64,000 nt of DNA from Mucilaginibacter sp. 14171R-50 (lineage in GTDB: Bacteria > Bacteroidota > Bacteroidia > Sphingobacteriales > Sphingobacteriaceae): assembly GCF_010093045.1 (NCBI RefSeq), contig NZ_CP048115.1, positions 3,100,001 through 3,164,000 of the forward strand, given 5' to 3'. The translations under genes were made by a program, and so were the position numbers. The notes below the pieces were generated by a model. It was not told the origin of the DNA and did no database searches. It saw only the letters and a program-made list of their open reading frames with translations. Numbering within the stretch: position 1 is the stretch's first letter; each line of letters begins with the position of its first letter. This document shows, piece by piece, positions 39,666-48,620 of this stretch.

Positions 39666-42371
39666 GTGAATAGGGTAAAGGCGTTACGTGTTTTAATAAC
39701 ATTCATATTTGTTTGCTGCAGTTTTTCGGGCTTTGCGCAGGGCAATACTACCAACCAGGGCAAGGAGTTCTGGACGGCTTACATGCTGCATATTGAAGAT
39801 AACGGGCCAAGCGAGATGGCACTTTACATCACCGGCGATCAAAATACCACAGGGAAGGTTGAGATAGCCGATGGTAGTTTTCAACCAATTACATTTAACG
39901 TTACAGCTAACCAGGTTACTATTGTTTCGGTTCCTAAAACGTCGTTTTTGGCAACCCAGGGCAAGTTTTTAAAGGGCCTGCACATTACTGCCGAAAAACG
40001 AGTTGCTGTTTACGCTCATATTTACGCGTCAAGCGTATCGGGCGCTACCCTTTTGTTGCCTGTCGCGGTTTTAGGCAAAGATTATTATTCCATAAATTAT
40101 AAGCAGGAATCTAACGGCGCTGAAGGGGCCGCATTTTCTACCTTTATGATCATTGCAACCGAAGATAACACCCAGGTTGAAGTAACGCTATCGCAAACGT
40201 TAATAGACGGAACACCCGCCGGAACGGTTTTGTCGATCAGCTTAAATAAAGGCGAAGTTTACCAGGGCCTTTCGGCAACCGACCTAACCAACACCAAAAT
40301 ACGCAGTGTGGGACAGTGTAAAAAAATCGCGGTCTTTTCGGGCAGTTCAAAAATCGGCATCGGATGCCACGATAACAATTTTACATCTGATAATCTTTTT
40401 CAACAGGTTTACCCAACGGCATCCTGGGGCAAAAATTATATAACGGTACCATTAAAAGGGCGGCATTATGATATTTTCCGCGTTTTTTTAAGCGATCCCG
40501 GCACTATGCTTACAGTTAACGGGGAAGCTATAACCGCCGCTGCTATACAAAGCAATAATGTGTACGAGTTTTCATCAAACGAGCCAAACACCATTACAGC
40601 CAATAAGCCCATACAGGTAGTACAGTACGCGGTATCGCAGGGCAAAACAACGCCCAACAGCTGCGATTTTGACCTGCGGGACAGGGGAGACCCGGAGATG
40701 ATATACCTGAACCCCATTGAGCAAACGCTTGACCATGTGACGCTCTATTCGTCAGGCTATTATGCAATAAATAAACATTACGTTAATGTGGTGATTAAAG
40801 CTAATAAGGCATCAAGCTTTAAAATTGACGGTGCACCTTATACTAATTTTACAGCGATATTAAATGGCGGCGGTTATGCATATGCACAGATACCCGTACA
40901 GGAAGGTACACATTACATCAGCGCCGATGATGGGTTTAATGCTATAGCCTATGGGTTTGGCGACCATGAATCGTACGGGTACTCGGCCGGGACAAACTTG
41001 AGAAACCTGGATGAATACATAACGTTTGTAGACCCGCAAACTAATACTACCCAGGTAAATGGCTGCAGCGGTATCGAGTATAAACTACAACTGGTGCTGC
41101 CCTACCAAACACCGCAGATAAAATGGAACTTTAACGACGGCTCGCCGGTGCAGGTTTTTAACAGCCCCATTGCAGTGCCTTTTCAGCGTGATGGAAAGAC
41201 ACTTTACCGGTATGATTACCCCGGTTATGTTAAATATCCAAGAGGTAATTACAGTTACACGGCCACGGTTGTAGCCTTAACTGATGAGTGCGGGTCTAAC
41301 AGGGATATAGATTTTGATTTCTCGATCGCTGATTATGCTGCCGCCGATTTTTCGTATGCGCCAAGTTTATGCAGCGCGGCCGATGTGATTATTCACGACA
41401 GATCTGTTGCAGAGCCGGGTAGTATTACCAAAGTGAAGATATGGTTTGATTTTATAAACCATCCCGAAAGCTTTGAGATATTCAATAAGAACGAGATCCC
41501 GGCAGATAGCAATTATCACCACAGGTACCCGCCGTTGGCTACTGATGCAAAGTACACCGTAAAAATGATGGTTTACACAGGGGAGGATGGGCTTTGCGAC
41601 AATGGGGCCGAACACGAGATAACGGTTAAGGGCAGCCCGATAGTTTCGCTTGCCGCTGTCAGCCCGATATGCGAGGGAGATGGGCCTGTGCAGCTTGTAG
41701 CCGATAATAAGGGCTTTATTGGCGATGGTATTTACACCGGCACAGGGATTACTTCAACAGGTTTGTTTGATCCGGCGGTTTCAGGCCCCGGCACATTTAC
41801 CATAACTTATACTTTTATAAGGCAGAACGGATGCCAGGCTACTGCTACGCAAGACCTTGTTGTAGCGCCTTTACCAACTGTTGATGCCGGAAACGACCTG
41901 ACATTGCTGGAGGGCGAAAGCGTGGTTTTACCTGCTAAGGCAAGCGGCAGCGGCTTAACCTATAAATGGGAACCTGCTATAGGGCTCGACGATGCAAATG
42001 TACTTAACCCGGTTTGTTCCGCTATTGATAACCAGAGATATAAACTTACTGTTACCACAGACGCCGGTTGCGCGTCAAGCGACGAAATAGTTGTTACAGT
42101 GCTTAAAAAACCGGTAATTGTAAATGCCTTTACACCTAACGGCGATGGGGTAAACGATACCTGGACAATAAAATATTTAGAAACTTACCCCGGAAATACA
42201 GTTGACATATACAACAGACAGGGAGAAAAAGTATATTCGTCTGTTGGTTATGCAATCCCCTGGGATGGCAGGTACAACGGTAGTATACTACCTACGGGTA
42301 CATATTATTATATTATAAACCCTAAAAACGGCCGGAAAATAATTTCGGGCAGTGTTACTATTATTAAATAA
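39666..42371 (+). CDS. T9SS type B cargo protein with IgGFc-binding-like N-terminus
   Basis: 901-residue secreted or surface protein. The start is GTG at 39666, because the signal peptide (ALRVLITFIFVCCSFSGFAQ) begins at once and the next Met is far inside. Residues about 25-420 resemble the IgGFc-binding domain (GKEFWTAYMLHIED, VAVYAHIYASS, STFMIIATEDNTQVEV). Then PKD/Ig-like repeats follow (about 590-810; GTYKW-like strands and VDAGNDLTLLEGESVVLPA). The C-terminus is the gliding-motility type B sorting domain: VNAFTPNGDGVNDTW, VDIYNRQGEKVYSS and a terminal GSVTIIK. Export would use the type IX secretion system. The PorP/SprF gene begins directly after the stop. Confidence 0.92.
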   Translation: MNRVKALRVLITFIFVCCSFSGFAQGNTTNQGKEFWTAYMLHIEDNGPSEMALYITGDQNTTGKVEIADGSFQPITFNVTANQVTIVSVPKTSFLATQGKFLKGLHITAEKRVAVYAHIYASSVSGATLLLPVAVLGKDYYSINYKQESNGAEGAAFSTFMIIATEDNTQVEVTLSQTLIDGTPAGTVLSISLNKGEVYQGLSATDLTNTKIRSVGQCKKIAVFSGSSKIGIGCHDNNFTSDNLFQQVYPTASWGKNYITVPLKGRHYDIFRVFLSDPGTMLTVNGEAITAAAIQSNNVYEFSSNEPNTITANKPIQVVQYAVSQGKTTPNSCDFDLRDRGDPEMIYLNPIEQTLDHVTLYSSGYYAINKHYVNVVIKANKASSFKIDGAPYTNFTAILNGGGYAYAQIPVQEGTHYISADDGFNAIAYGFGDHESYGYSAGTNLRNLDEYITFVDPQTNTTQVNGCSGIEYKLQLVLPYQTPQIKWNFNDGSPVQVFNSPIAVPFQRDGKTLYRYDYPGYVKYPRGNYSYTATVVALTDECGSNRDIDFDFSIADYAAADFSYAPSLCSAADVIIHDRSVAEPGSITKVKIWFDFINHPESFEIFNKNEIPADSNYHHRYPPLATDAKYTVKMMVYTGEDGLCDNGAEHEITVKGSPIVSLAAVSPICEGDGPVQLVADNKGFIGDGIYTGTGITSTGLFDPAVSGPGTFTITYTFIRQNGCQATATQDLVVAPLPTVDAGNDLTLLEGESVVLPAKASGSGLTYKWEPAIGLDDANVLNPVCSAIDNQRYKLTVTTDAGCASSDEIVVTVLKKPVIVNAFTPNGDGVNDTWTIKYLETYPGNTVDIYNRQGEKVYSSVGYAIPWDGRYNGSILPTGTYYYIINPKNGRKIISGSVTIIK

Positions 42372-43385
42372 ATGTTGAAGAGAGCTTTACTTTTTACGGT
42401 TGTATGTTTTTGTTTAACAAGCGCCTACGCGCAGCAAAAACCGCAGTACACGCAATATATATTTAATAATTACCTGCTTAACCCGGCAGTTGCCGGTATA
42501 GAGAACTATACCGATGTAAAGCTGGGCTACCGCAGCCAGTGGACAGGGCTTGAGGGAGCCCCCGTTACGGCTTACTTTAGCATAAACGCGCCCTTAGGTA
42601 CCAATTTTACGCAAGGCGACGCTACTTCCTTCCCATCGGGTGATGATAACCCGTATAGCAGGATGTATTCGCGGGACTACCGGGCTGCCGAACCACACCA
42701 TGGCATAGGCTTTATGCTGGTAACAGATAAAGCCGGCCCTATCGATCAAACCAATCTGGCCGTTACTTATGCCTATCACCTGGGTATCACCGATAAGCTT
42801 AACCTTGCGGTGGGTGTATCAGCGGGTGCCAATCAGCTGCATTTAAATACGTCGTTGATAACCTTAGAGAACCAGAACGACCCCGTATTGAATAATATCA
42901 ATAATAATCAGTGGCGACCCGACGCGAGCGTAGGCCTTTGGGCGTATTCGTCAAATTACTTTTTCGGGTTATCTGCACAACAAATTTTACCTCAAAACCA
43001 ATATATAACCACCGGCAACAATTCAAACCTAAGCAAAACCGTTCCGCATTATTTTATTACAGGCGGCTATAAGGTTTATTTAACCGACGATGTATCCCTG
43101 CTGCCTTCGGCGTTGATAAAATTCATAAAACCCGCCCCAACAACATTCGATATCAATGCGAAGCTTTCCTTTCGCGACAGGTTCTGGTTTGGCGGTTCGT
43201 ACCGTAAGGACGATTCGTTTGGCATACTGGCAGGGTTTAACTTAAGCTCATTCATTAATGTGAGCTACTCGTACGACGCCACAACTTCGGCCCTACGCAC
43301 CGTAAGCAATGGTTCTCACGAAATTGTAGTAGGTATTATGCTAAACAACCGGTACAGGCTAACCAGCCCGCAGCATGGGTGGTGA
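42372..43385 (+). CDS. PorP/SprF family type IX secretion outer-membrane protein
   Basis: 337 residues with a signal peptide (MLKRALLFTVVCFCLTSAYA). The opening QQKPQYTQYIFNNYLLNPAVAGIENYTDVKLGYRSQWTG is the diagnostic PorP/SprF start, followed by a beta-barrel pattern and an HEIVVGIML end. SprF-like proteins work with specific T9SS cargo for surface attachment. The ATG directly follows the TAA stop of the cargo gene, so the two are cotranslated and likely a cargo-partner pair. The 158-base gap after it contains an inverted repeat. Confidence 0.94.
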   Translation: MLKRALLFTVVCFCLTSAYAQQKPQYTQYIFNNYLLNPAVAGIENYTDVKLGYRSQWTGLEGAPVTAYFSINAPLGTNFTQGDATSFPSGDDNPYSRMYSRDYRAAEPHHGIGFMLVTDKAGPIDQTNLAVTYAYHLGITDKLNLAVGVSAGANQLHLNTSLITLENQNDPVLNNINNNQWRPDASVGLWAYSSNYFFGLSAQQILPQNQYITTGNNSNLSKTVPHYFITGGYKVYLTDDVSLLPSALIKFIKPAPTTFDINAKLSFRDRFWFGGSYRKDDSFGILAGFNLSSFINVSYSYDATTSALRTVSNGSHEIVVGIMLNNRYRLTSPQHGW

Positions 43386-43392
43386 GCCCCCC

Positions 43393-43533
43393 GGCCCCCT
43401 GAAGGGGGAGTGTAAAAAATATTGAACACCCAATAATGAATGTCAAATCGCGAAAGTCAAGTTATTTCGTGTTTCTGCATTTATTATTAGACGTTAAGCG
43501 TTATGCTTTTCAAGAACTCCCCCTTCAGGGGGC
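43393..43533. repeat. inverted repeat between PorP/SprF and rpoN genes
   Basis: GGCCCCCTGAAGGGGGAGT (43393-43411) is the complement of ACTCCCCCTTCAGGGGGC (43516-43533) and each arm is itself a hairpin. About 104 bases of AT-rich spacer lie between. It occupies the space between convergent genes and could terminate both. Confidence 0.7.
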
Positions 43534-43543
43534 AGGGGGGGGA

Positions 43544-45019
43544 TTACAGTTCCTTCCTCAACCTCGCTACCGGGATGTTCATTTGTTCGCGGTATTTCGC
43601 TACGGTACGGCGGGCGATATTGTAGCCGGCGTCTTTTAATATTTCGGTAAGTTTTTCGTCGGCCAGCGGGTGGCGTTTGTCTTCCTTGCCAATGTGCTCT
43701 TCAAGTATCTTTTTAACTTCCTTATTTGATACTTCCTCGCCGCTTTCGGTTTGGATGGCTTCGCTAAAGAACGATTTCAGCAGAAAGGTGCCATGTTCTG
43801 TTTGTACGTATTTAGAGTTGGCCACACGTGATACAGTGGAGATATCCATACCTATTCTGTCCGCAATATCCTTCAGGATCATCGGTTTCAGGTTCTTATC
43901 GTCGCCGGTTAAAAAGAAATCGTACTGATACTGCATTATGGCGTTCATGGTTTTCAGCAGCGTTTGCTGGCGCTGTTTTATAGCATCGATAAACCATTTA
44001 GCTGAATCGAGCTTTTGTTTTACAAACTGTACCGCTTCTTTTAATTTTTTATCTTTTTGCGATGCCTTATCGTAATGCTGGAACATCTCCTGGTACGAGC
44101 GACTCACCTTCAGTTCGGGGGCGTTTTTTGAGTTAAGCGTAAGTATCAGTACGCCATCATTGTTCTTGATGTGAAAATCAGGTATCACCTGCATTTGCTT
44201 GGTGCTCACCTCGTTGCTATCTCCGGGTTTAGGGTTAAGCTTTAAAATTTCATTCACCACGCCACGCAGCTCGGACGAATTCATGTTTAATGATTTTTCC
44301 AGCTTATCGTAATGTTTGCGGGTAAACTCTTCCAGGTAGTTCTCAACCACCAGTATAGCCTTTTTGATGATCGGGTCATTCGCGTCCTTGCGGCGTAGCT
44401 GTATCAGCAGGCATTCCTGCAGGCTGCGCGCGCCAACGCCCGGCGGGTCAAAGCCTTGTATCACCTTCAGCATGTCTTCCACCTCTTCATCATCGGCCAT
44501 TACGTTTTGCGAAAAGGCCAGGTCGTCCGTAAGCGACATGATAGGCCTGCGCAGGTATCCGTCATCGTCAAGGCTGCCTATAATTTGTTTACCTATGCTA
44601 AAGTCCTTGTCTGACAGGGGCAGCAGGTCTAACTGCGCCTGCAGGCTCTCAAAAAACGAGCTCTGCACGGCAATTGGTATTTCTTTACGGTCGTCGTCAT
44701 CATCACCATTCTGGTCATAACGGCTGCCGTAATCGTTCACGTTATCGTCCTGCAGGTAATCGTCAATATTAAACTCATCCATCGGGCCCTGGTCGTCGTC
44801 GCTGTTGTAGGTGTCTTCGTCGGGGTCGCGGTCCGGGTATTGTTCTTCGGGTTCGTTCAGATTGGTTAAACTCAGATCTTCAAGTGCGGGGTTCTCTTCC
44901 AGTTCTTCTTTTATGCGGGTATCAAGCGATACGGTTGGCACCTGCAGCAATTTTATGAATTGTATTTGCTGGGGCGATAATTTTTGTAAAAGTTTCTGTT
45001 GAAGATTTTGTTTAAGCAT
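43544..45019 (-). CDS. rpoN: RNA polymerase sigma-54 factor
   Basis: 491 residues from ATG 45019 (a TTG at 45037 is rejected). N-terminal region I is Gln/Leu-rich (MLKQNLQQKLLQKLSPQQIQFIKLLQ), followed by an acidic region II, the core-binding domain and an HTH. The RpoN box, the hallmark for -24 recognition, reads ARRTVAKYREQM near the C-terminus. Region I contacts bacterial enhancer-binding proteins. Sigma-54 needs an activator ATPase; none is encoded in this window. Monocistronic, convergent with the PorP/SprF gene. Confidence 0.96.
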   Translation of the reverse strand: MLKQNLQQKLLQKLSPQQIQFIKLLQVPTVSLDTRIKEELEENPALEDLSLTNLNEPEEQYPDRDPDEDTYNSDDDQGPMDEFNIDDYLQDDNVNDYGSRYDQNGDDDDDRKEIPIAVQSSFFESLQAQLDLLPLSDKDFSIGKQIIGSLDDDGYLRRPIMSLTDDLAFSQNVMADDEEVEDMLKVIQGFDPPGVGARSLQECLLIQLRRKDANDPIIKKAILVVENYLEEFTRKHYDKLEKSLNMNSSELRGVVNEILKLNPKPGDSNEVSTKQMQVIPDFHIKNNDGVLILTLNSKNAPELKVSRSYQEMFQHYDKASQKDKKLKEAVQFVKQKLDSAKWFIDAIKQRQQTLLKTMNAIMQYQYDFFLTGDDKNLKPMILKDIADRIGMDISTVSRVANSKYVQTEHGTFLLKSFFSEAIQTESGEEVSNKEVKKILEEHIGKEDKRHPLADEKLTEILKDAGYNIARRTVAKYREQMNIPVARLRKEL

Positions 45020-45170
45020 AATTATAGACGAGCACAAAAATACACCAATTACCTTGAAGTTTAAAATTACTTGCGCAGGTGCATTTAAGTTGTTTAAATG
45101 CTTTTACGCTTGTTTTGTTTGGAGGAGCCACACATTTATTGTTAACTTTAATTATACAAAACACAACACT

Positions 45171-45560
45171 ATGGGATTTATTAAAGAGTTCAAAGAATTT
45201 GCTGTTAAAGGCAATGTATTAGATTTAGCCGTTGCAGTAGTTATTGGTGCGGCGTTCAGTAGCATTGTAAAATCGCTTGTTGATGATATTATTACGCCGG
45301 CCGTTTTAACGCCCGCTTTAAAAGCCGCCCATTTATCAAATCTTAGTCAGTTAGTGGTGCCCGGCACGGCCATTAAATATGGTAACTTTTTATCGCAGGT
45401 TATCTCATTCATTATCATAGCCTTATCGATGTTTATTATAATAACGGCTATTAACAGGTTCAAGAAAAAAGAAGAAGCCGCGCCATCGGCACCGCCTGCA
45501 CCATCAAAAGAAGAAGTGTTGTTAACCGAAATACGCGATATTTTAGCTAAGAAAGCTTAA
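45171..45560 (+). CDS. mscL: large-conductance mechanosensitive channel
   Basis: 129-residue inner-membrane channel that opens at high membrane tension and releases osmolytes on hypo-osmotic shock. ATG 45171 gives the canonical N-terminus MGFIKEFKEFAVKGNVLDLAV; an in-frame extension up to 45054 has no support. TM1 carries GNVLDLAVAVVIGAAFSSIV, then a periplasmic loop and TM2 (FLSQVISFIIIALSMFIII), and a charged C-terminal helix after an Ala/Pro linker. Its stop overlaps the YjbR gene start by one base (TAATG). Confidence 0.96.
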   Translation: MGFIKEFKEFAVKGNVLDLAVAVVIGAAFSSIVKSLVDDIITPAVLTPALKAAHLSNLSQLVVPGTAIKYGNFLSQVISFIIIALSMFIIITAINRFKKKEEAAPSAPPAPSKEEVLLTEIRDILAKKA

Positions 45561-45901
45561 TGGTTGACGCTGGAAAGGTAAAGCAAATTGCCCTTTCGCT
45601 CCCCGAAGCCACCGAAGAGCCGCACTTTGATAAAACATCATATCGTGTAAATAAAAAGATATTTGCTACGATGGTATCTGAACACAGCCGGGCTACGGTT
45701 AAACTTTCCCCTGCCGACCAGGATATCTTTTGCACGTTTGATAGTTCGGTAATATACCCCGTGCCCAACAAATGGGGCAAGCAAGGATGGACGCACATCA
45801 ACCTATCCACCGTAAAAGAAGAAATGCTTGCCGAAATATTAAAGGCCGCCTATTGCGAAGTAGCGCCCAAACATTTAGCAGAGCTGATAACTTTTGAGTA
45901 G
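45560..45901 (+). CDS. MmcQ/YjbR family protein
   Basis: 113-residue small protein. The family's pattern is visible: ALSLPEATEEPHFDKTSYRVNKKIFATM, LSPADQDIF and KWGKQGWTHINLSTV. The fold is known to resemble DNA-binding phage-type proteins, and these are annotated as possible DNA-binding proteins, but the role is not settled. The ATG overlaps the mscL stop, so it is translated together with mscL. Length equals the usual 110-120 residues. Confidence 0.9.
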   Translation: MVDAGKVKQIALSLPEATEEPHFDKTSYRVNKKIFATMVSEHSRATVKLSPADQDIFCTFDSSVIYPVPNKWGKQGWTHINLSTVKEEMLAEILKAAYCEVAPKHLAELITFE

Positions 45902-45930
45902 ATAAAACCCTTTTTTGGTCTTCTAATTTC

Positions 45931-45970
45931 GACTATGGACTATGGACTATCGACTATGGACTATGGACTA
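45931..45970. repeat. heptamer tandem repeat (GACTATG)
   Basis: About 5.7 units of GACTATG with one GACTATC. It lies between two convergent genes and its end overlaps the stop of the ChaN gene (45968). Confidence 0.8.
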
Positions 45971-46846
45971 AAACGTCTTCGGCAGCTTAGGGTTGGTTAG
46001 TATAACATAGTCGCCCATTTTAGCGAATTTTGTCCAGTCGGGGTTGTCAAAGCTGTCGTCGGCATATGCGGCGATGTTCATGATGCGCACCTTTGGCAGG
46101 TACTTTTTTAACTGTGCCGCGGTACCCATCTTTTCTTCGCTATGAAACCCGCCATTCACCTGGAACACTTTGTAGCCTTTATGCGCTTTCAGGAATTGTG
46201 CAATGTTCCAGCCCATAGTTGCATCCCAAACGTTTTGCGATTGGTATATCTTTAAGTTGCCCATTGCGCTGTGCCCGCCCATAATAGCTACAAATTTTTC
46301 GTAGTAAGGGCCAGTAGCTGTATCAATAGGCAGGGGGGCCAGCCATGCTTTGGCAGCAGCGCTAAGCTGATCAAGACTGTTTAAGCCGTTGCGGGTAACC
46401 ATATTGGTGTACCGGGTAGGGGCGTTAGCGGCAACCACAGGTATATGAGCCGCCTTTGCGGTTTCTATCATGGGGCGGTAATCCTTATAGTTTTTCCAGG
46501 CGCGGCCTTCCGTTATCAGATTTTTCTCGCGTATCATATCTGCCAGGTACTCGTTCAGCACCGTCTGGCAATCCGTTTGGAACATTTCCATCGATAAGGC
46601 TGTTTTGCCGGCATATTTATCTGCTATTTTTTTAAAAAGCAGGCTTTCCAGGTAATGGCCGGTGCTGTCGTTATGTTCTTCGCCAAAAAACAGCACGTCG
46701 GCTTTATCAAGATCGTTTATGATCTCGTCGACTGTTGCCGGGCGCTGTTTTGCCGTATTGTATATTTTGTAGTTTTGTGCCATAGGGTCCTGGCAAAAGG
46801 CAATGGCAGGTAATAATAATAGTAGAAAGCTGGTCAAAAACTTCAT
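45968..46846 (-). CDS. ChaN family (haem-binding) protein
   Basis: 292-residue exported protein with signal peptide MKFLTSFLLLLLPAIAFC. The ChaN/DUF399 landmarks are VLFFGEEHNDSTGHYLESLLFKK, LSMEMFQTDCQTVLNEYL, AWKNYKDYRPMIETAKAAHIPVVAANAP and FQVNGGFHSEEKMG. ChaN proteins are cofacial-haem-binding proteins of iron uptake and resemble the EreA-type fold. A lipobox is not clear here, so it may be periplasmic. No TonB receptor or other iron gene is adjacent. It has its own upstream region, divergent from rpmH. Confidence 0.9.
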   Translation of the reverse strand: MKFLTSFLLLLLPAIAFCQDPMAQNYKIYNTAKQRPATVDEIINDLDKADVLFFGEEHNDSTGHYLESLLFKKIADKYAGKTALSMEMFQTDCQTVLNEYLADMIREKNLITEGRAWKNYKDYRPMIETAKAAHIPVVAANAPTRYTNMVTRNGLNSLDQLSAAAKAWLAPLPIDTATGPYYEKFVAIMGGHSAMGNLKIYQSQNVWDATMGWNIAQFLKAHKGYKVFQVNGGFHSEEKMGTAAQLKKYLPKVRIMNIAAYADDSFDNPDWTKFAKMGDYVILTNPKLPKTF

Positions 46847-46906
46847 ATTGTGCTTAGGTATGTTAATAAGTTAATAAATATACACTATTAAATAACAACA
46901 TTTGTA

Positions 46907-46937
46907 TTTGAAAAGTACTAAAAAAAGGCTACATTTG
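46907..46937 (+). promoter_or_regulatory. rpmH promoter
   Basis: -33 TTTG (46907-46910) and -7 TACATTTG (46930-46937), 19 bases apart, both matching the Bacteroidota consensus. Transcription should start near 46943, about 40 bases before the rpmH ATG. Confidence 0.8.
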
Positions 46938-46984
46938 CGCTCTTGTTTTTAAAAACGGCGATAGCATAACAGAATAAATATATC

Positions 46985-47143
46985 ATGAAAAGAACATTTC
47001 AGCCCTCACAAAGGAAAAGAAGAAATAAGCACGGTTTCCGTGAGCGTATGGCAACTGCTAACGGCAGAAGGATACTTGCGGCAAGAAGAGCAAAAGGCAG
47101 AAAAAGATTAACTGTATCTGACGAGCGCAGCCACAAAGCATAA
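46985..47143 (+). CDS. rpmH: 50S ribosomal protein L34
   Basis: 52 residues: starts [22 protein letters not shown] and ends [11 protein letters not shown], the standard L34 sequence. Very basic, as for all L34. It lies 74 bases upstream of rnpA and has its own good promoter; the trio rpmH-rnpA-yidD is the widely conserved order. No dnaA or yidC is adjacent here. Confidence 0.97.
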   Translation: MKRTFQPSQRKRRNKHGFRERMATANGRRILAARRAKGRKRLTVSDERSHKA

Positions 47144-47217
47144 TTACGGTTGTTTACTCCTTTTGTAAGGAGCCGAACCGGCTGTGTAAACATTTTTTCG
47201 GTTCAGCAACAACAACT

Positions 47218-47601
47218 ATGTACACTTTTAAAAAAGAAGAACGGTTATGTAACAAAAAGCTTATCGAAAGCCTTTTTCATAACGGTTCTTCTTTTTTATG
47301 TTATCCCTTTAAAGCTTCGTGGATGCCTGCCGATAGCGGGCAGCTGTTCCCTGTACAGATAGTATTTTCTGTAGCCAAGAAGCGTTACAAACGCGCTGTG
47401 GACCGTAACCTGGTTAAACGCCGCATGCGCGAAGCCTACCGGCTAAATAAGCAGGTACAGTTATACGATGTGCTTAACGGCGCCGGTAAAAAGCTGGTGC
47501 TTTCTGTAAGCTACATTGGTAAAGAAATATCCCCTTATGATTTTTTTGAAAAAAAAATGCTTAAGCTTTTAAAACAGCTTGCAGGGGAGGCTATTAAATG
47601 A
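47218..47601 (+). CDS. rnpA: ribonuclease P protein component
   Basis: 127 residues. The conserved RNR box is [23 protein letters not shown] (about 60-82), which binds RNase P RNA and pre-tRNA. N-terminus [20 protein letters not shown] is typical of Bacteroidota RnpA. It overlaps yidD by 4 bases (ATGA), and so is translationally coupled. Confidence 0.96.
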   Translation: MYTFKKEERLCNKKLIESLFHNGSSFLCYPFKASWMPADSGQLFPVQIVFSVAKKRYKRAVDRNLVKRRMREAYRLNKQVQLYDVLNGAGKKLVLSVSYIGKEISPYDFFEKKMLKLLKQLAGEAIK

Positions 47602-47843
47602 AATTTTTGTGGGGTATAATCAAAAGCATTACAGGGGCTTTTTTTTTGCTGCTGATAAAAATATACCAATACCTTATATCGCCTATATTGCCTAACGCAT
47701 GCAGGTATACACCCACCTGCTCTCAGTACGGCATCGAAGCCATAAAAAAGCACGGGGCGTTTAAAGGCGGTTGGCTAACCATAAAGCGTATAGCCCGCTG
47801 CAACCCCTGGGGCGGCCACGGGCACGACCCGGTACCTGATTAA
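47598..47843 (+). CDS. yidD: membrane protein insertion efficiency factor YidD
   Basis: 81 residues with the YidD pattern: [27 protein letters not shown], three conserved Cys (CRY, CSQYG, RCNPW) and [18 protein letters not shown]. It is an amphipathic inner-membrane-associated protein that helps YidC/Sec insertion. Last gene of the rpmH-rnpA-yidD cluster. Confidence 0.96.
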   Translation: MKFLWGIIKSITGAFFLLLIKIYQYLISPILPNACRYTPTCSQYGIEAIKKHGAFKGGWLTIKRIARCNPWGGHGHDPVPD

Positions 47844-47933
47844 GTCCATAGTCTTGAGCCGAAAGTCAAAAGTCATATATTTGAACTTTTTAACCATAAC
47901 TTAAGACTTAAGATTTAGAACTTACGACTTAGA
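47841..47933. repeat. inverted pair of heptamer arrays before tsaB
   Basis: Left block 47841-47875: TAAGTCC ATAGTCT TGAGCCG AAAGTCA AAAGTCA (consensus nnAGTCn). Right block 47899-47933: ACTTAAG ACTTAAG ATTTAGA ACTTACG ACTTAGA (consensus ACTTAnn). The reverse complement of the right block (nnTAAGT) resembles the left block. The right block ends at the base before the tsaB ATG (47934), so it is also the 5' leader. Confidence 0.75.
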
Positions 47934-48620
47934 ATGATACTACAGATAGAAACGGCAACCACATCATGTTCGGTGGCTTTAGCGCAAAACGGCCAGGTAT
48001 TGGCTTTTAAAGAGATAAACGCCCGTAATATGCATGCACAGGTAATAACTGTGTATATTGATGAGCTGATAGCGCAAACAGGCGGCACCTATGCATCGCT
48101 TGATGCCATTGCCGTGAGTTGCGGGCCCGGGTCGTATACTGGGCTGCGCATTGGCGTATCAACCGCAAAAGGGCTGTGCTATGCGCTGGATAAACCACTG
48201 ATAGCTGTGGAAACTTTAGCCGCTATGGCAGGCGGGGCAGCTGCCGAAAACGGCATTGATAGCAATACATTGCTTTGCCCTATGATAGATGCCCGCCGTA
48301 TGGAGGTTTATACTGCCGTGTTTACTGCCACCGGTGAAATGATAAAACCAACAGCGGCCGAGATCATAGATACGAATAGTTTTAGCGATATACTTGCTGC
48401 CCGGCAGGTTCTATTTTTTGGCGATGGGGCAGATAAATGTATAGATACCCTGGGCCATAATCCTAATGCCCGTTTCCTGCGAAACTTTGTAAACTCGGCA
48501 ACCCACCTTACCGGCCTTGCGTTAGAAAAGTTCAACCGTGGCGAGTTTGAAGATGTTGCGTACTTTGAACCGTATTATCTTAAAGATTTTATTGCCGGCA
48601 AAAAGGCCGGGGAGAACTAA
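47934..48620 (+). CDS. tsaB: tRNA threonylcarbamoyladenosine biosynthesis protein TsaB
   Basis: 228-residue partner of TsaD in making t6A37 of ANN-decoding tRNAs. It has the ASKHA-type fold with IETATTSCSVALAQNG at the start, then SCGPGSYTGLRIGVSTAKGLCYAL and PMIDARRMEVYTAVF, all diagnostic of TsaB. Length is usual. It converges with the DUF5723 gene; stop codons overlap by a few bases. The heptamer array immediately precedes the ATG. Confidence 0.95.
   Translation: MILQIETATTSCSVALAQNGQVLAFKEINARNMHAQVITVYIDELIAQTGGTYASLDAIAVSCGPGSYTGLRIGVSTAKGLCYALDKPLIAVETLAAMAGGAAAENGIDSNTLLCPMIDARRMEVYTAVFTATGEMIKPTAAEIIDTNSFSDILAARQVLFFGDGADKCIDTLGHNPNARFLRNFVNSATHLTGLALEKFNRGEFEDVAYFEPYYLKDFIAGKKAGEN

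Noticed and set aside
45931..45970. Possible CRISPR array
   Set aside because: The units are 7 bases long with no spacers, and no cas genes are near.
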